Positions 42,654 to 52,615 of a stretch of DNA of 64,000 bases are shown here, piece by piece. Under the pieces are notes generated by a model. It was not told where the DNA came from. It searched no databases and was given only the letters and a program-made list of their open reading frames with translations. Both the position numbers and the translations under genes were made by a program. Origin of the DNA: Immersiella caudata (lineage: Eukaryota > Ascomycota > Sordariomycetes > Sordariales > Lasiosphaeriaceae); the NCBI GenBank assembly GCA_030512335.1, contig JAULSU010000005.1:3906001-3970000 (forward strand), in the 5' to 3' direction. Position 1 is the first letter of the stretch. The number at the start of each line of letters is the position of its first letter.

Positions 42654-44291
42654 ATGGCGCACAGCACACCAGATTATTCGGGGCTGCAAGTGAGCGACCG
42701 ACATGACGACCGGGAAGCTGCCAACAAGGATTCGACGCATCCAGAACCCGTCCAACAATTCGACAAAAGCTACCTCTCGGCCCGGCAGAGCAAATCGTAT
42801 CCCGAACCCGTCGATGGCGATGGCAGGTCGTACCCCGAGGCCCTCGGAGCCGGTGCAGCGCCATTGCCGCCAAAGCACATGGACACACACCAACACTATC
42901 ACGAAGTAGGCGACAGCGACTTCCGGCCGGACCACCATCTCCACGCGGGTGGCCATCCCCCAGAAAAGAATCAACCACGGTTTTCGCGGCGATGCTGGAT
43001 AGTGTCTGGCGTCATCATGGCACTCCTCGTCATTGCCGCCATCGTGGGCGCCGTTGTTGGAGTCATACAGAGGTCCTCCTCTGCCACGGGGAGCAACAAT
43101 GACTCCTCGGCCGCGAGAGGCAACAGCAGCACCGCCGATAACAGCACCACTGCTGTCAGCACCAACCGCAGCGCCTGCCGCGACGCCGTCTGCCCGCAAA
43201 TCCTCGCCGCCGCCCAAGCATCAAGCCAGCTGATGGTCTTCGCGCGCGGTGCAGATAACAACATCTGGTATAACACAGCTACGGCGTCGGCCCTCAGCCC
43301 TTGGCCGGCGTCGCAGGAGTGGACCAACCTCTTTGGCGGTCCCTTCCTCAGCCAGCCGCACGCCGTCGCGTGGAACTACTCAACGCGCATCTCGGTCGTT
43401 GCCGTCGCTGACCCGGACCACACGGCGCGTGCCCAGATGTGGACCCCTGCCGACGCCACCTGGGAGGTGGCTGGCTGGAAGAATCTCGCGGGCAAGATGA
43501 CGTCGGCCGTGACGCTGTGCGCCGTGGGCGGCGAGCGTCTCGACTTTTGGGCCGCTACGTCGGACAGAACGGTGATTGCCCACAACTTTTTGGACCGCTT
43601 CAAGGGCGTCTACTGGGCCCCCGACCTGTCGCGGGACTGGCAGGGCTCGGCTGACTGGAAGGCCGATCCCACGAGCAAGGGACGCCCAGCCGTGACGTGC
43701 CGGTACGATGAGTTCGGCCACGATATTGTCGCTTACGACGGAACGGGCAGGTCGGCGCGCTACACGGCATACAGCGACGGCACCGCGTGGACGCCGGTCT
43801 TTACGTTGGACAGCGGCTCTGGTGCGGGATTTCTCGGCGACCCTGTCCTGTTGGCCCCGGGGAACGATCGACTGGCTTTCTTCGGCATTGGCGCTAACAA
43901 AGCCATGTACTACGGCGCGTGGAGCAAACGAGAGGGGCACGCGCCCTTGGTCAACCTCGGTGGTTCGTTCCAGAGCGTGCCGTCGGCGGTGGCAACGCGG
44001 CAGGGCGATAGGGTAGATGTGGTAGCGCTAGGGACGGGAGACACGCTGATGCATCGGGTGCTGGTTGGCGGGAGGTGGACTGCTAATTGGGAGGACCTCG
44101 GCGTGTTTGGGAACAGCGCGCCCTTGGCCGTCAACTTGACCACGAACCCCGAGGCGGTGAGCTTGTTTGTGCTGGGCACAAACGGCGAGATGAACCAAAC
44201 GGTGTGGCAAGTTTCGGAGGAGCTGAGCTGGAAGGCGCTGCGTTGGTCGAGCATGGGAGGGAACTTGACGGCGTCTTACTTTAGGAGCTAG
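42654..44291 (+). CDS. Membrane-anchored PLL-like beta-propeller (fungal lectin-like) protein
   Basis: Single exon, 545 residues. The first ~120 residues are hydrophilic with a repeated K/R-S-Y-P-E-P/A motif (KSYPEPVDGDGRSYPEAL). A single hydrophobic helix (GVIMALLVIAAIVGAVVGVI, about 124-143) follows RFSRRCW, so the topology is probably type II with the C-terminus outside. A Ser/Thr/Asn-rich linker with several N-glycosylation sequons (NDSSAARGNSSTADNSTT) leads to about 350 residues of propeller blades. These repeat phrases such as SQLMVFARGADNNIWYNTA, AVAWNYSTRISVVAVADPD and SVPSAVATRQGDRVDVVALG, as in PLL-type seven-bladed propellers and fungal fucose-lectin relatives. A sugar-binding or surface-sensing role is plausible but unproven. 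The gene is intact, unlike the soluble propeller relic at 23.4 kb. Confidence 0.82.
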   Translation: MAHSTPDYSGLQVSDRHDDREAANKDSTHPEPVQQFDKSYLSARQSKSYPEPVDGDGRSYPEALGAGAAPLPPKHMDTHQHYHEVGDSDFRPDHHLHAGGHPPEKNQPRFSRRCWIVSGVIMALLVIAAIVGAVVGVIQRSSSATGSNNDSSAARGNSSTADNSTTAVSTNRSACRDAVCPQILAAAQASSQLMVFARGADNNIWYNTATASALSPWPASQEWTNLFGGPFLSQPHAVAWNYSTRISVVAVADPDHTARAQMWTPADATWEVAGWKNLAGKMTSAVTLCAVGGERLDFWAATSDRTVIAHNFLDRFKGVYWAPDLSRDWQGSADWKADPTSKGRPAVTCRYDEFGHDIVAYDGTGRSARYTAYSDGTAWTPVFTLDSGSGAGFLGDPVLLAPGNDRLAFFGIGANKAMYYGAWSKREGHAPLVNLGGSFQSVPSAVATRQGDRVDVVALGTGDTLMHRVLVGGRWTANWEDLGVFGNSAPLAVNLTTNPEAVSLFVLGTNGEMNQTVWQVSEELSWKALRWSSMGGNLTASYFRS

Positions 44292-45767
44292 ACGGGGCAC
44301 CTGAACGACTAGATCTACTCATTATTTTAATACCGCATGTATCCATACTCTGTATTGTCAGGACGTCACCGGGCCGTTTTCACGCTGTGAGGAAGAGGGC
44401 ATGCATGAACTAGACCTGCAGAGCAGTAGAATGAAGACAAAATCCAAATCCAAAATCCAAAGCAGTAGAACATGATGCTGACATCGAGCCACTGGTTGAG
44501 ACATTGACGATAGGGGCAAGGAGAGTGCAAATTGTCTGAATGAAGGCAGTTTCCTCTCGAGCAAGAAGAGCGTGACATGTTGGGCATGAAGCACTGTGGG
44601 GGGTGATTTGGCAGGTATGTTGCACATCACATTGATGTCGAGATACTCAAAGTTACGACTTGCTCTTTTGAGAAAAGTGTTGGGGTCCATGTCAATGGCA
44701 TGCTAGTCTAAGCATGCAGATCACGGCTTGGGCAGGAGCCAAGGCGTGAGTGGTCTCACCACTGCGGCCCGCCTGCACCTGAAACGGGGACCCCTATTTT
44801 TCAGCCCTACTGACCGGGTTAGCCACGACCCAGTCCCAAAGATTGGTCCAGTCATTAGATTTGTGATAAGTACTGCTTCAGCCACTATCGTTCTCTCGGG
44901 GGCGTTTGGTCTGACTAAGACCTGCCGGGTCTCAAATCGAGGACAACGATGGAAAATTGCAAGTGCTTAAACTGCCCCATGACGGAAGCCGAGCGGTGAT
45001 TAAACCCACAGCTCCTCTAGATGAGCAACTCTGCTGTTCTAGAGTCATCTCAGCGCTTTCAACGCCAGGCTTGGTCTTGTCTGCAGGTGGTGGAGCAAGG
45101 CGTCATCCAGCGCATGCATGTGCTGCTCCATACTAGCCGGCCTGGCGGCGCGGTTCTCGATGGAAGGATTCGCCACCCTTGAAATTTGACGATCTCAGGA
45201 GTGATGGCGGAATGGTGTTGCTTCCCGACCCCAGCTCACGGTTTTCTCTGGCGAATACACGTGAGAAATAGGTCCCGCTGAACTTTCTGAGGGATCAGGC
45301 AACTCCCGACGGACATCACTTTAAATGGCCAACCTAGGTATCTGATGAACATTTTATAACACCTGTTGCTCTCAACAGGATGGACAGGTCGGGAACGCAC
45401 AGTAAGTTGAATGGCCCCCCTTGTGGTCCCATCCAAGTTGTGGACCCCCAAGCCTGGGGTCATATTCTTCCTCGATTTCGTGTTCAGCAACACCGACCAG
45501 GAGCTGTAACCGAGCAGCTCCAGGATGTTGATCCAAACCCGGACTATTGTACCTATGTTGTAGCCGCTGGAGGTAATGTGAGTGAGTGGCCCACGAATTG
45601 GATCGGTGGAAGTCAATGTCGAAATTCGGTTGCGGTGGGCCAAGGCCGACTTGATCATCGACGACTTGAAATACCCCATGAAGAATTCTTCGAAGCTAGA
45701 TATGTAATCCCCGGTGTAGCTGATAAGATGATCGTTCCTAGGCGAAGCGCAGGACATTAGGATCGAC
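44292..45767. other. Intergenic region, nothing recognised
   Basis: About 1.5 kb. A 204-codon minus-strand frame (45236-45850) is open but runs into the tRNA gene and shows no family, so I reject it as a gene. Nothing else was seen. Confidence 0.35.
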
Positions 45768-45772
45768 AAAAA
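45768..45772 (-). terminator. Pol III terminator of the tRNA gene
   Basis: On the minus strand a TTTTT run starts five bases after the last tRNA base, the standard RNA polymerase III stop. Confidence 0.75.
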
Positions 45773-45776
45773 GGGA

Positions 45777-45865
45777 TCCCCTCGACCGGAATCGAGCCGG
45801 TGACCTTTCGGTATATGAATGAGACATTTACAGCCGAACGTGATAGCCAACTACACCACAAGGGG
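45777..45865 (-). tRNA. tRNA-Tyr (anticodon GTA) with a 15-nt intron
   Basis: On the minus strand the 89-base sequence folds as a tRNA. The acceptor stem is CCCCTTG paired with CGAGGGG (one G-U), with discriminator A; the D-arm is GTGT...TCAC, and the anticodon stem TTCGG pairs with CCGAA. The loop CTGTAA carries anticodon GTA at 45831-45829, followed by an intron of about 15 nt (45827-45813) placed after position 37 as in all eukaryotic tRNA-Tyr genes. The C1-G72 pair and A73 are the eukaryotic tyrosine identity elements. The T-arm is ACCGG/CCGGT with loop CTCGATT: position 54, normally T, is C, which also changes the B box to GGCTCGATTCC. A TTTTT terminator follows. Probably functional; the T54C change leaves some doubt. 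Confidence 0.88.
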
Positions 45866-46788
45866 TTTTGATTCTTGCTGTGACGCATCGAGAACGAGGA
45901 TGAAAGTCAGCGGTTCGGATGTCGTCTGAAATAAACAGTCGGAGATGTTGCCGAGGCAGATCCGCTATGGGGACGCGGAATTCCCTCGGACTTGTGTGGC
46001 TGCGGCTGGGCATCAACGGGACCAACGTATGGAAACTAGGTAGGCAGGTAGTCATCTTAATCATGTTTGAAATGACAGGTGCAGGCGAAGCCCGAGAGGT
46101 GAGTCGGTTGCGAGATTTGAAAGTGGTCTACTCTGCGCGTTCAGAGGTGGAGGTTGTGAAGGTGTCTAGACTGTGGGGTAGGTATCTAGGTACCTACTTA
46201 ATTGGATGGAAGAGGCCGGAGACAGGCGGGCGGTAGGTAAATGCTGATAAACGGTGTGTTATGTGCCTGCTCCAACATGCCAGCTGCTCTTGCCTCAGGA
46301 ACCTATTTGCGTGATCGGGGTTTGCTTCCCGACAACAAGTAAGCTAACCTCCACCCTCGGTTTGCAACATCAAGAAATCGATTCTAGAACGCTACAGCAA
46401 CGATTCACTTCGAATTTAGAGCCCACCACTTACCGCTGCTGCGAAGTCGATTTCGGACGACAAGTACTCCCGATCCACCGTGGGACGGAGTATGTACCGA
46501 CGCGGGACCCGCGGTGGCCACGCAGCCAAGCCGGGAACCGGAACACGGCTTGCCCTGGTCGGAAGCGGGGAGCTGTACTACGGGCCACGACCGACTGACA
46601 GGTCCCGAACCGTGGGGGAAATCTGTTGGGTATCGGAGGGCTGACTGCATGGCTATGTCACACGTACGCAGGGGAAAGCCGGCCCTCGGAACCGACCCAA
46701 GTTACACCTGAATCGGAGGGAAATCCTGCCAACCTGTGACTCCCGTCTTCAATCCCAGTCAATTTTCGTACCGTGTGCGGTACATGAG
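45866..46788. promoter_or_regulatory. Upstream region of the S28 peptidase gene
   Basis: About 920 bp with no supported gene; the end of it contains the TATA box listed next. Confidence 0.35.
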
Positions 46789-46794
46789 TATAAA
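46789..46794 (+). promoter_or_regulatory. TATA box of the S28 peptidase gene
   Basis: TATAAA 80 bp before the ATG, good spacing for a core promoter with a short leader. Confidence 0.5.
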
Positions 46795-46873
46795 GCTGAG
46801 TTTCTTGCTCGCCTTTCCAGGCCGGAAGTAGAAGAGTGTCCGCAACGTGATTGCTCCCAGACATACACTCACC

Positions 46874-48668
46874 ATGAAGTCATTCTTTTGTCTCCTCCTC
46901 CTCCAGTGCCTGGCGAGCGTCGTCTCGGCCAGGCTTCATCGCTTTCGTGGCATGGAAATCGGCCACATAGACCCGGAAACGGAGCACCTGAGCAGACGGT
47001 CCAAGCCGTTCAACGGGTGGGGCACCTTCGACCAGCTTCTCAACCACTCAGACCCACACCTCGGCACCTTCAAACAGCGCTACTGGTACGGCACAGAGTT
47101 CTGGAAGGGACCTGGGTCGCCCATAATTGTCGTGTCGCCGGGCGAACAAAGCGCCGAGGGGTTCAACCAGTCGTTCTTCAGCACAAAGCGATTGTCGGGT
47201 GTCTTTGCTGAGAAGCTCGGAGGCGCCGTTATTCTCCTGGAACATCGCTACTGGGGAGAGTCTTCGCCGTTCGACACCCTCACCGTCAAGAATCTGCAGC
47301 ACTTGACACTGGAGAACTCGATTCACGACCTGTCATACTTTGCTAAGAACTTTGTGCTGCCCTTCGACCCTTCCGGCAGGAGCTCGCCCGCCAACGCCCC
47401 ATGGGTCTTCAGCGGCGGCTCATACTCCGGTGCGCTGGCGGCGTGGTTAGCCACTCTTGATCCCGGGACATACTGGGCCTATCATGGGTCCAGCGCCGTT
47501 GTCCAAGCCTTGGAGGACTTCTGGACTTACTTCGCACCCATCATGGAGGCGACGCCTCAGAACTGCAGCGCCGACTTGCAGGCCGTCATCGCCCATGTCG
47601 ATGACATCTTGGGCAGTGGGACCCCGCAGGAAAAAATAGAGCTGAAGGCCAAGTTCAAATTGAACGGGCTGACGGATGCGGACTTCGCCTCGTGAGTTTT
47701 CCCTCGATGGGTTTCCCGTTCACGAGATGGGAAGTTAATACTGACCCAAGAGCAATGCCAGGGCACTTGAATGGGGCCCATGGACCTGGCAGGAAAACCA
47801 GTTTTCCTCCGTCAACACCCGGGGCTTCTCGCCTTACCACCGGTTCTGCGACTATATCGAGAACGCGTACCTCCCGTCCAACGGCACCATCGCCAAGACG
47901 TTGCCGGGCCCCAAAGGCGTCGGTCTCGACAAGGCGTTGGATGGCTATGCTCGGTGGATGATCAACTCGATGCTCCCAGGATGTATGCCTCCCTATTCCT
48001 TTCCTACTTCATAAATAGCCTCTATTGGTTGCTCATATCTCCCTCTAGTCTGCGAGTTCTACAGCCCGGACGCATTCTCCGGCAAACTCAATACCGACTG
48101 CCTTCAACTTCAAAATGCCTCCAACCCCATCTACACCGACCTGACTGTCGGCAGCTCGGGCAACCGCCAGTGGAATTGGATGCTCTGCAACGAGCCCTTT
48201 GAATGGTGGCAAGCTGCCTCCCCATCAGATGTCGTCCCCACGCTGACATCCCGCCTTGTCACGCCCTCGTACTGGCGCGCCCAATGCGCGCTCTGGTTCC
48301 CTCCGGAGAACGACGACGATGGCGGTGTGAATACCACCACCTACACATACTCTATTTCCCAGGGAAAACGTGCGGCCGATGTGAATGCCTATACTGGCGG
48401 TTGGTTCACGACCAACACGACGAGAGTGATGCATACCAATGGAGAGTTGGATCCGTGGCGGGAGGCCACTTTGTCAGCCAGGGGTAGACCTGGGGGCCCG
48501 GTGACGGGGAGCTCGGAGGAGGGGGTCTCTGTGAGGTTGGTCAAGGGGGGCATGCACTGCTCGGATATGTATGCGCAGAACTGGGAGGCAAATGAGGAGG
48601 TAAAAAGATTGATGGAAGAAGAAGTGGAAGAAATGAAAAGATGGGTGGGGGAGTTCTATCAAGATTGA
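46874..48668 (+). CDS. Secreted serine peptidase, family S28 (Pro-X carboxypeptidase type)
   Basis: Exons 46874-47691, 47762-47982 and 48049-48668 total 1659 nt and 552 residues; introns of 70 and 66 bp have GTGAGT and GTATGC donors. A signal peptide (MKSFFCLLLLQCLASVVSA) precedes the mature chain. S28 enzymes cleave after proline, either as C-terminal Pro-X carboxypeptidases or dipeptidyl peptidase II types, mostly at acid pH. Visible signature: QRYWYGTEFW, LEHRYWGESSPF (substrate-pocket region), nucleophile SGGSYSGALAAW (Ser near residue 183), catalytic Asp in HTNGELDPWREAT and His in GGMHCSDMY. All three triad residues are present. Several NxS/T sequons fit secretion. The start ATG was chosen over an upstream GTG-initiated frame because it begins the signal peptide. 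Confidence 0.94.
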
Positions 48669-49638
48669 CGACATTAGGTTCAGTGTTCACAATGACATGA
48701 ACCATGCCTTATCGGGCTACAAACAAGGAAAATACTCTCATTCTGGTTTCTTGAGGCAAGCATGAGTCGTACCTGCGTTAATAGTGTGAGGGTGTCAGTA
48801 AATCCCGGAGGTGCGCCCCTGACGTAGCGGGCTGGAGCGGGCCAGGACATGGACATGCGGCTCGCCAGGTAGCTGCATCTGGGGGTGCCAATCTGTGCAC
48901 CCAACAAACCCGCGCCACTCAACCTGCAACACACCAAGTGTCGCAGTTTGGGAACACACGAAAACATTCCGCTTTGCCCAGCGCGGTTCCGACTTGGCGT
49001 GGGATGCAGGGGTGTAAAGGCACTGTCTAACATGAGGTGCATGTGCCTATTTAACTTGACCTTGAAAACAAAAGGTTTGGTTGAAATCTCCGCCGACTAC
49101 ATGTATTATCCATGCCCTGCTAGTCGACACATTGGTTGGTTTTCGTGAAACCTGTTCCCGTTCGGCATCATTCCGCACCCGGCATACTGACCTTTCTTGT
49201 AGCTTGCGAGTACTGCGCCCCTCAGTTAGTTCCCTTGCGACCCGATTTGAGATTCCTTGACAGGATGTCTGGCCCCCAAATGCGCCCAGCCTGTTGGGGG
49301 CAAAGATCGCCTCCACAACCAGAGAAAGCAGCCCGTCGCCCGCGGCACAGCTCGAAATAACGCGTATCTCGCCATCCAGACATAGGCCGTGCAACCCGAG
49401 AACGCAATGCCATCCAGACCCAGGCTCAAAGTCTCATTTTCGAAGCAATGCAGCCTTGAGTCTTGATTCCATACCCCCCTCAGATATGTAGTTGAAGAAA
49501 ACTGGGCAATGGAACCACCCCACTTGGAGCAGTGAGATCCTGAGCTCTTCCCAGATATTTTTTTTCCAATCTCAATCCCTATGCAACACAGCGTCCCGCC
49601 TGCATGATTCGCAATATTGCAGCTTCCGGTCTCCTCAC
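48669..49638. promoter_or_regulatory. Intergenic region between the S28 and SAT4-type genes
   Basis: About 970 bp, no supported gene. Pyrimidine-rich stretches near 49545-49635 are likely the leader of the next gene. Confidence 0.35.
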
Positions 49639-50871
49639 ATGCAAGAAATCGACGAGCAGGGCGTGAGCAGAAAACGCAAGCATGTCGTGGCTGCCGTTGT
49701 TGCGGGCCTCGTCTTGTCCACGCTTTCGACGCTCCTCCGGGTATGGGCGAGGGTCATCGTTGTCGGCACGCTTCGAAAGGAGGACTGGACTATGATGGCC
49801 GGGCTCGCCCTCACCTATGGCAACATTGCCGCGACGTTGTACGGTCTCGCGGTCGGGTTTGCAGAGCCGTTCAACTCCCTTGATGATGGTCGGAGAATGG
49901 GCTTTCTTCTCGTTAGTACATACTAATACGGCCATTGGTCGTGTTGCCCTGTCGTGTTTTGTCAGTAAAAGACTGACGTCCCCCCTAAAGAGCATATGGA
50001 TCGTGCAGGTAGGTGGGCATACAGCGTCCATCCGTGTTATAGCTGGCATCCCCCCTTGGGCTGAATCCAGGAGGATGACTTCATGTCCCGAGTCGGGTTT
50101 CTTGAACTAACGCAACCCAGAAAATCCAACCCGTCGCCCTCCTGCTCATCAAAACCTCCATGATGCTCTTCAACGCACACATCTTCCACACCCGCCATTT
50201 CGTCCAGGCGTCTTGGGCACTATGGGTTCTCACCCTGTGCTGGACACTCGTTGCTGTCCTGGGGACGGTATTCCAGTGCAGCCCGCCGTCCATGTTTTGG
50301 AACAAAAACCAAAGTGAATCGTGTTCCATGGGCGCCCTGAAGATCATTGGACTCTCGACCAGCATCGCATCCTCGGTTGGCGATATCATCATCTTGATGA
50401 TGCCGATTCCGTTTATCCTGAGACTCAAGCTCAGCAAGAGGCGGCGGGCAGGTCTCGTCGTGGTTTTTACTTTTGGGGCGTTGTTAGTACCTCCCACACA
50501 GTGTTGTCGTGGCATTTCAGCTGACTAGACCTCCCTTGTTCGCTGGCAGTTCAGTTGCCGCAAGTTTTATTCGGTGGACGACTCTCCTGAGTGCATTGGC
50601 GAGTGGGCAGATATTCACCAGTAATGCGTGCCTACCAACCCTTATACAGAACACGACGCTAACTCGGGTCTCAGCCGGATATGTCAATGTTGTGATCTGG
50701 ACCTATCTCGAGATGTCCATTGGCATAACGTGTGGAAATTTGCCGTTTCTGGCTACGCTTCTGGGACGACCTGCAGCGAAGAGAGTCGCAGAGCCTAGCG
50801 ATGACATGAGCAAGCGCGTGTTTTTGCCTCAGCGACTAAGGGGTGCGTCATTTGAGGGCGCTGCATTGTGA
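49639..50871 (+). CDS. SAT4/rhodopsin-domain integral membrane protein
   Basis: Exons 49639-49911, 49991-50008, 50121-50482, 50550-50620 and 50675-50871 total 921 nt and 306 residues, with all phases consistent. Exon 2 is only 18 nt and encodes SIWIVQ. Two donors are GTTAGT. The 54-bp intron 50621-50674 (GTAATG, GCTAAC, TCTCAG) is a multiple of three and open, but splicing it gives the family sequence GYVNVVIWTYLEMSIGITCG. Other family marks are LRVWARVIVVGTLRKEDWTM, LIKTSMMLFNAHIF, a Cys in FQCSPP and the PIPFILRLKLSKRRRAG loop. This fungal-only 7TM family (PF20684) includes SAT4 of satratoxin clusters and Pth11-like relatives. Most members have no known biochemical role; the short N-terminus here carries no CFEM domain. 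Confidence 0.82.
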
Positions 50872-51215
50872 GGACCGAGATCGAGGGACAACCGAGCTGA
50901 GAGAAGTAGAGCCGTGTGCCCATCAATCCTAAGGTACCTTACACAGGATCGCGAGGTATTTTCAGCTCTCTACCTGCCATTCGATATTCCCTCCGGCGGC
51001 CTATTCGCCAATGAAAACGGGGCAGAAAATTCACAATACATGTACCTAAGGTTTCCTGAAGGTTTGTTGCATGGACGCGGGTGTGGGATGCGGCGACGGC
51101 AGCGACACCGACGTCTGCATGGCCGAGCAGACGTGGTTGGCGAGCGTCCAGTACATGTAGGCACGTTGGTAGCACTCGAAGCTGTGGCTCCACGGTCGCC
51201 ACGTTCAAGACTTTC
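50872..51215. other. Intergenic region, nothing recognised
   Basis: No supported gene. May contain the tail of the unidentified relic that follows. Confidence 0.25.
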
Positions 51216-51560
51216 TCACACATGTAGGCACAAGTCATGACAGCGCACGCGCAGGCGCGAGGCCTTCCAATCGTACGGCGTGCGCCCCCACTTCCTGGGG
51301 AAGTCGGCAAGGACCCTCTCGACAACCCGCATGGGCTCGGCGGGCATGGTGCCGAATAAGGTTGCGGACCAGACGTGCTCGGTCCAGTGCACCCTACCGT
51401 CGATGGTGCGGGCGGCGGAGTCCTGCAGCTGCCACATCTACAGCATACCCGCGTAGATCATGTACCGCTAGTAATGGCTGCAGGTGTTGCCGTCGAAGGC
51501 CATGCGGCTCGCCAGCTCCTGCTGCTCCAGCGTTCGCGCAAGATATAAGCGGAGAGAGGA
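51216..51560 (-). pseudogene. Unidentified decayed coding sequence
   Basis: On the minus strand a protein-like stretch runs through two in-frame stops: ...LEQQELASRMAFDGNTCSHY, stop, RYMIYAGML, stop, MWQLQDSAARTIDGRVHWTE and VWSATLFGTMPAEPMRVVER...FPRKWGRTPYDWKASRLRVR. The same-frame continuity across two stops, and the good amino-acid composition between them, suggest a mutated gene. I do not recognise the family. Confidence 0.35.
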
Positions 51561-51759
51561 GAGGTGGTTTTATTTTGGCTGGCTCAAAGTTTGAGTGCCG
51601 GCTCGCCAGGCTTCCTTCGTTGAGGTCATTTTGACGCTGAGAAAAGCCACCTTCAGGATACGGCCGTTATTGTTTTTTTTGGCTGATGAAAAGGCATCGA
51701 TACCCATTGTGTTTTAACACGGGGCCTTGGTGTTTGTTTTTTTTATACGTTGCGTTAAC

Positions 51760-52270
51760 TTATGGCTTGCAGCCATAAATCCAAAATCCAAATCCCATAT
51801 CGCCATCGCGGCCATTTCCAATGACGAAGGCACCGCCGTGTATGTGCAGCGCCACAACTTTTCCCGGGCTGGTCGACACACATCGGAAGTTGGTCGCTCC
51901 GGGGTCCATGTGATGCCAAGACGCTCGGTTGTATCTCATGATCTGATAACGGGCCGGTATAGAACTCGGCGGAGAGCGGACCGATGACCTCAAAGCGGTT
52001 GCGTTCCCATCCAAAGCGCAGGGTGAGGTTGCTCCCAGCGCGCACGAGGGAGCGGGGGGAGCAGTCTGAGCGCGCGTACGCGGACAGCTTAGTTGAAGAA
52101 CCACCCCGTTGGTGGACGCGCCGATGAAAAATACGAAGCGCGACATCGAATACAAAGTGCGTGAGCAGGGGAGTACTAATGGCGATGGTGTAGATGTACG
52201 TGACGAGCAGGCTACGGCTAGAACCGGGCCGCGCGGTAGCCCACGTATTGGACGTTGGCATTTTTCCCAA
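51760..52270 (-). pseudogene. Alpha/beta-hydrolase (HSL/esterase type) N-terminal relic
   Basis: The minus strand encodes KVVALHIHGGAFVIGNGRDG and DMGFGFWIYG before a stop at about 51760. HGGAFV is the oxyanion-hole HGG(G) motif of alpha/beta-hydrolase-3 enzymes, and the following G-x-G-R-D-x-D-x-G-F is typical of steryl-acetyl-hydrolase-like fungal members. Upstream, a hydrophobic N-terminus (SLLVTYIYTIAISTPLLTHF) lies in another frame. The nucleophile (GDSAGG) and the whole C-terminal half are missing. It is a truncated, frameshifted fragment. Confidence 0.5.
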
Positions 52271-52615
52271 TCACAACTTCAGTGACCACGGCCCGAGTTC
52301 AAAGTGTGTAGTAGAACAGTGGGCTGCCATCTCTTTGTAAAAAGAAGTCGAAACTTCAGGTGGAGTGCCAAGACAGTGGAATTGAAATGGCTAGGCCGGG
52401 ATCATCACTGAGATGAGCGTGAATGAAGATGAGCGAACCAATCAGCACTGAGGGCAACTTCGTCATGGCCTTGGCGCGCGCATTCCGATGACGGGGACGT
52501 CAGATTGTAATCGTGTAACGTGTTTCGATTAAAGTTGTGCTGCAATGATAACCTGGCGTTCTTCATACCTACCCAGTTCCGTCGGCTTGGCAAACATACA
52601 TGACAGTTATTTATC
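52271..52615. other. Intergenic region, nothing recognised
   Basis: About 345 bp past the 3' end of the SDR gene. No coding or structural feature seen. Confidence 0.3.

Noticed and set aside
45236..45850. 204-codon minus-strand ORF
   Set aside because: Its N-terminal codons lie within the tRNA-Tyr gene on the same strand; no family resemblance.
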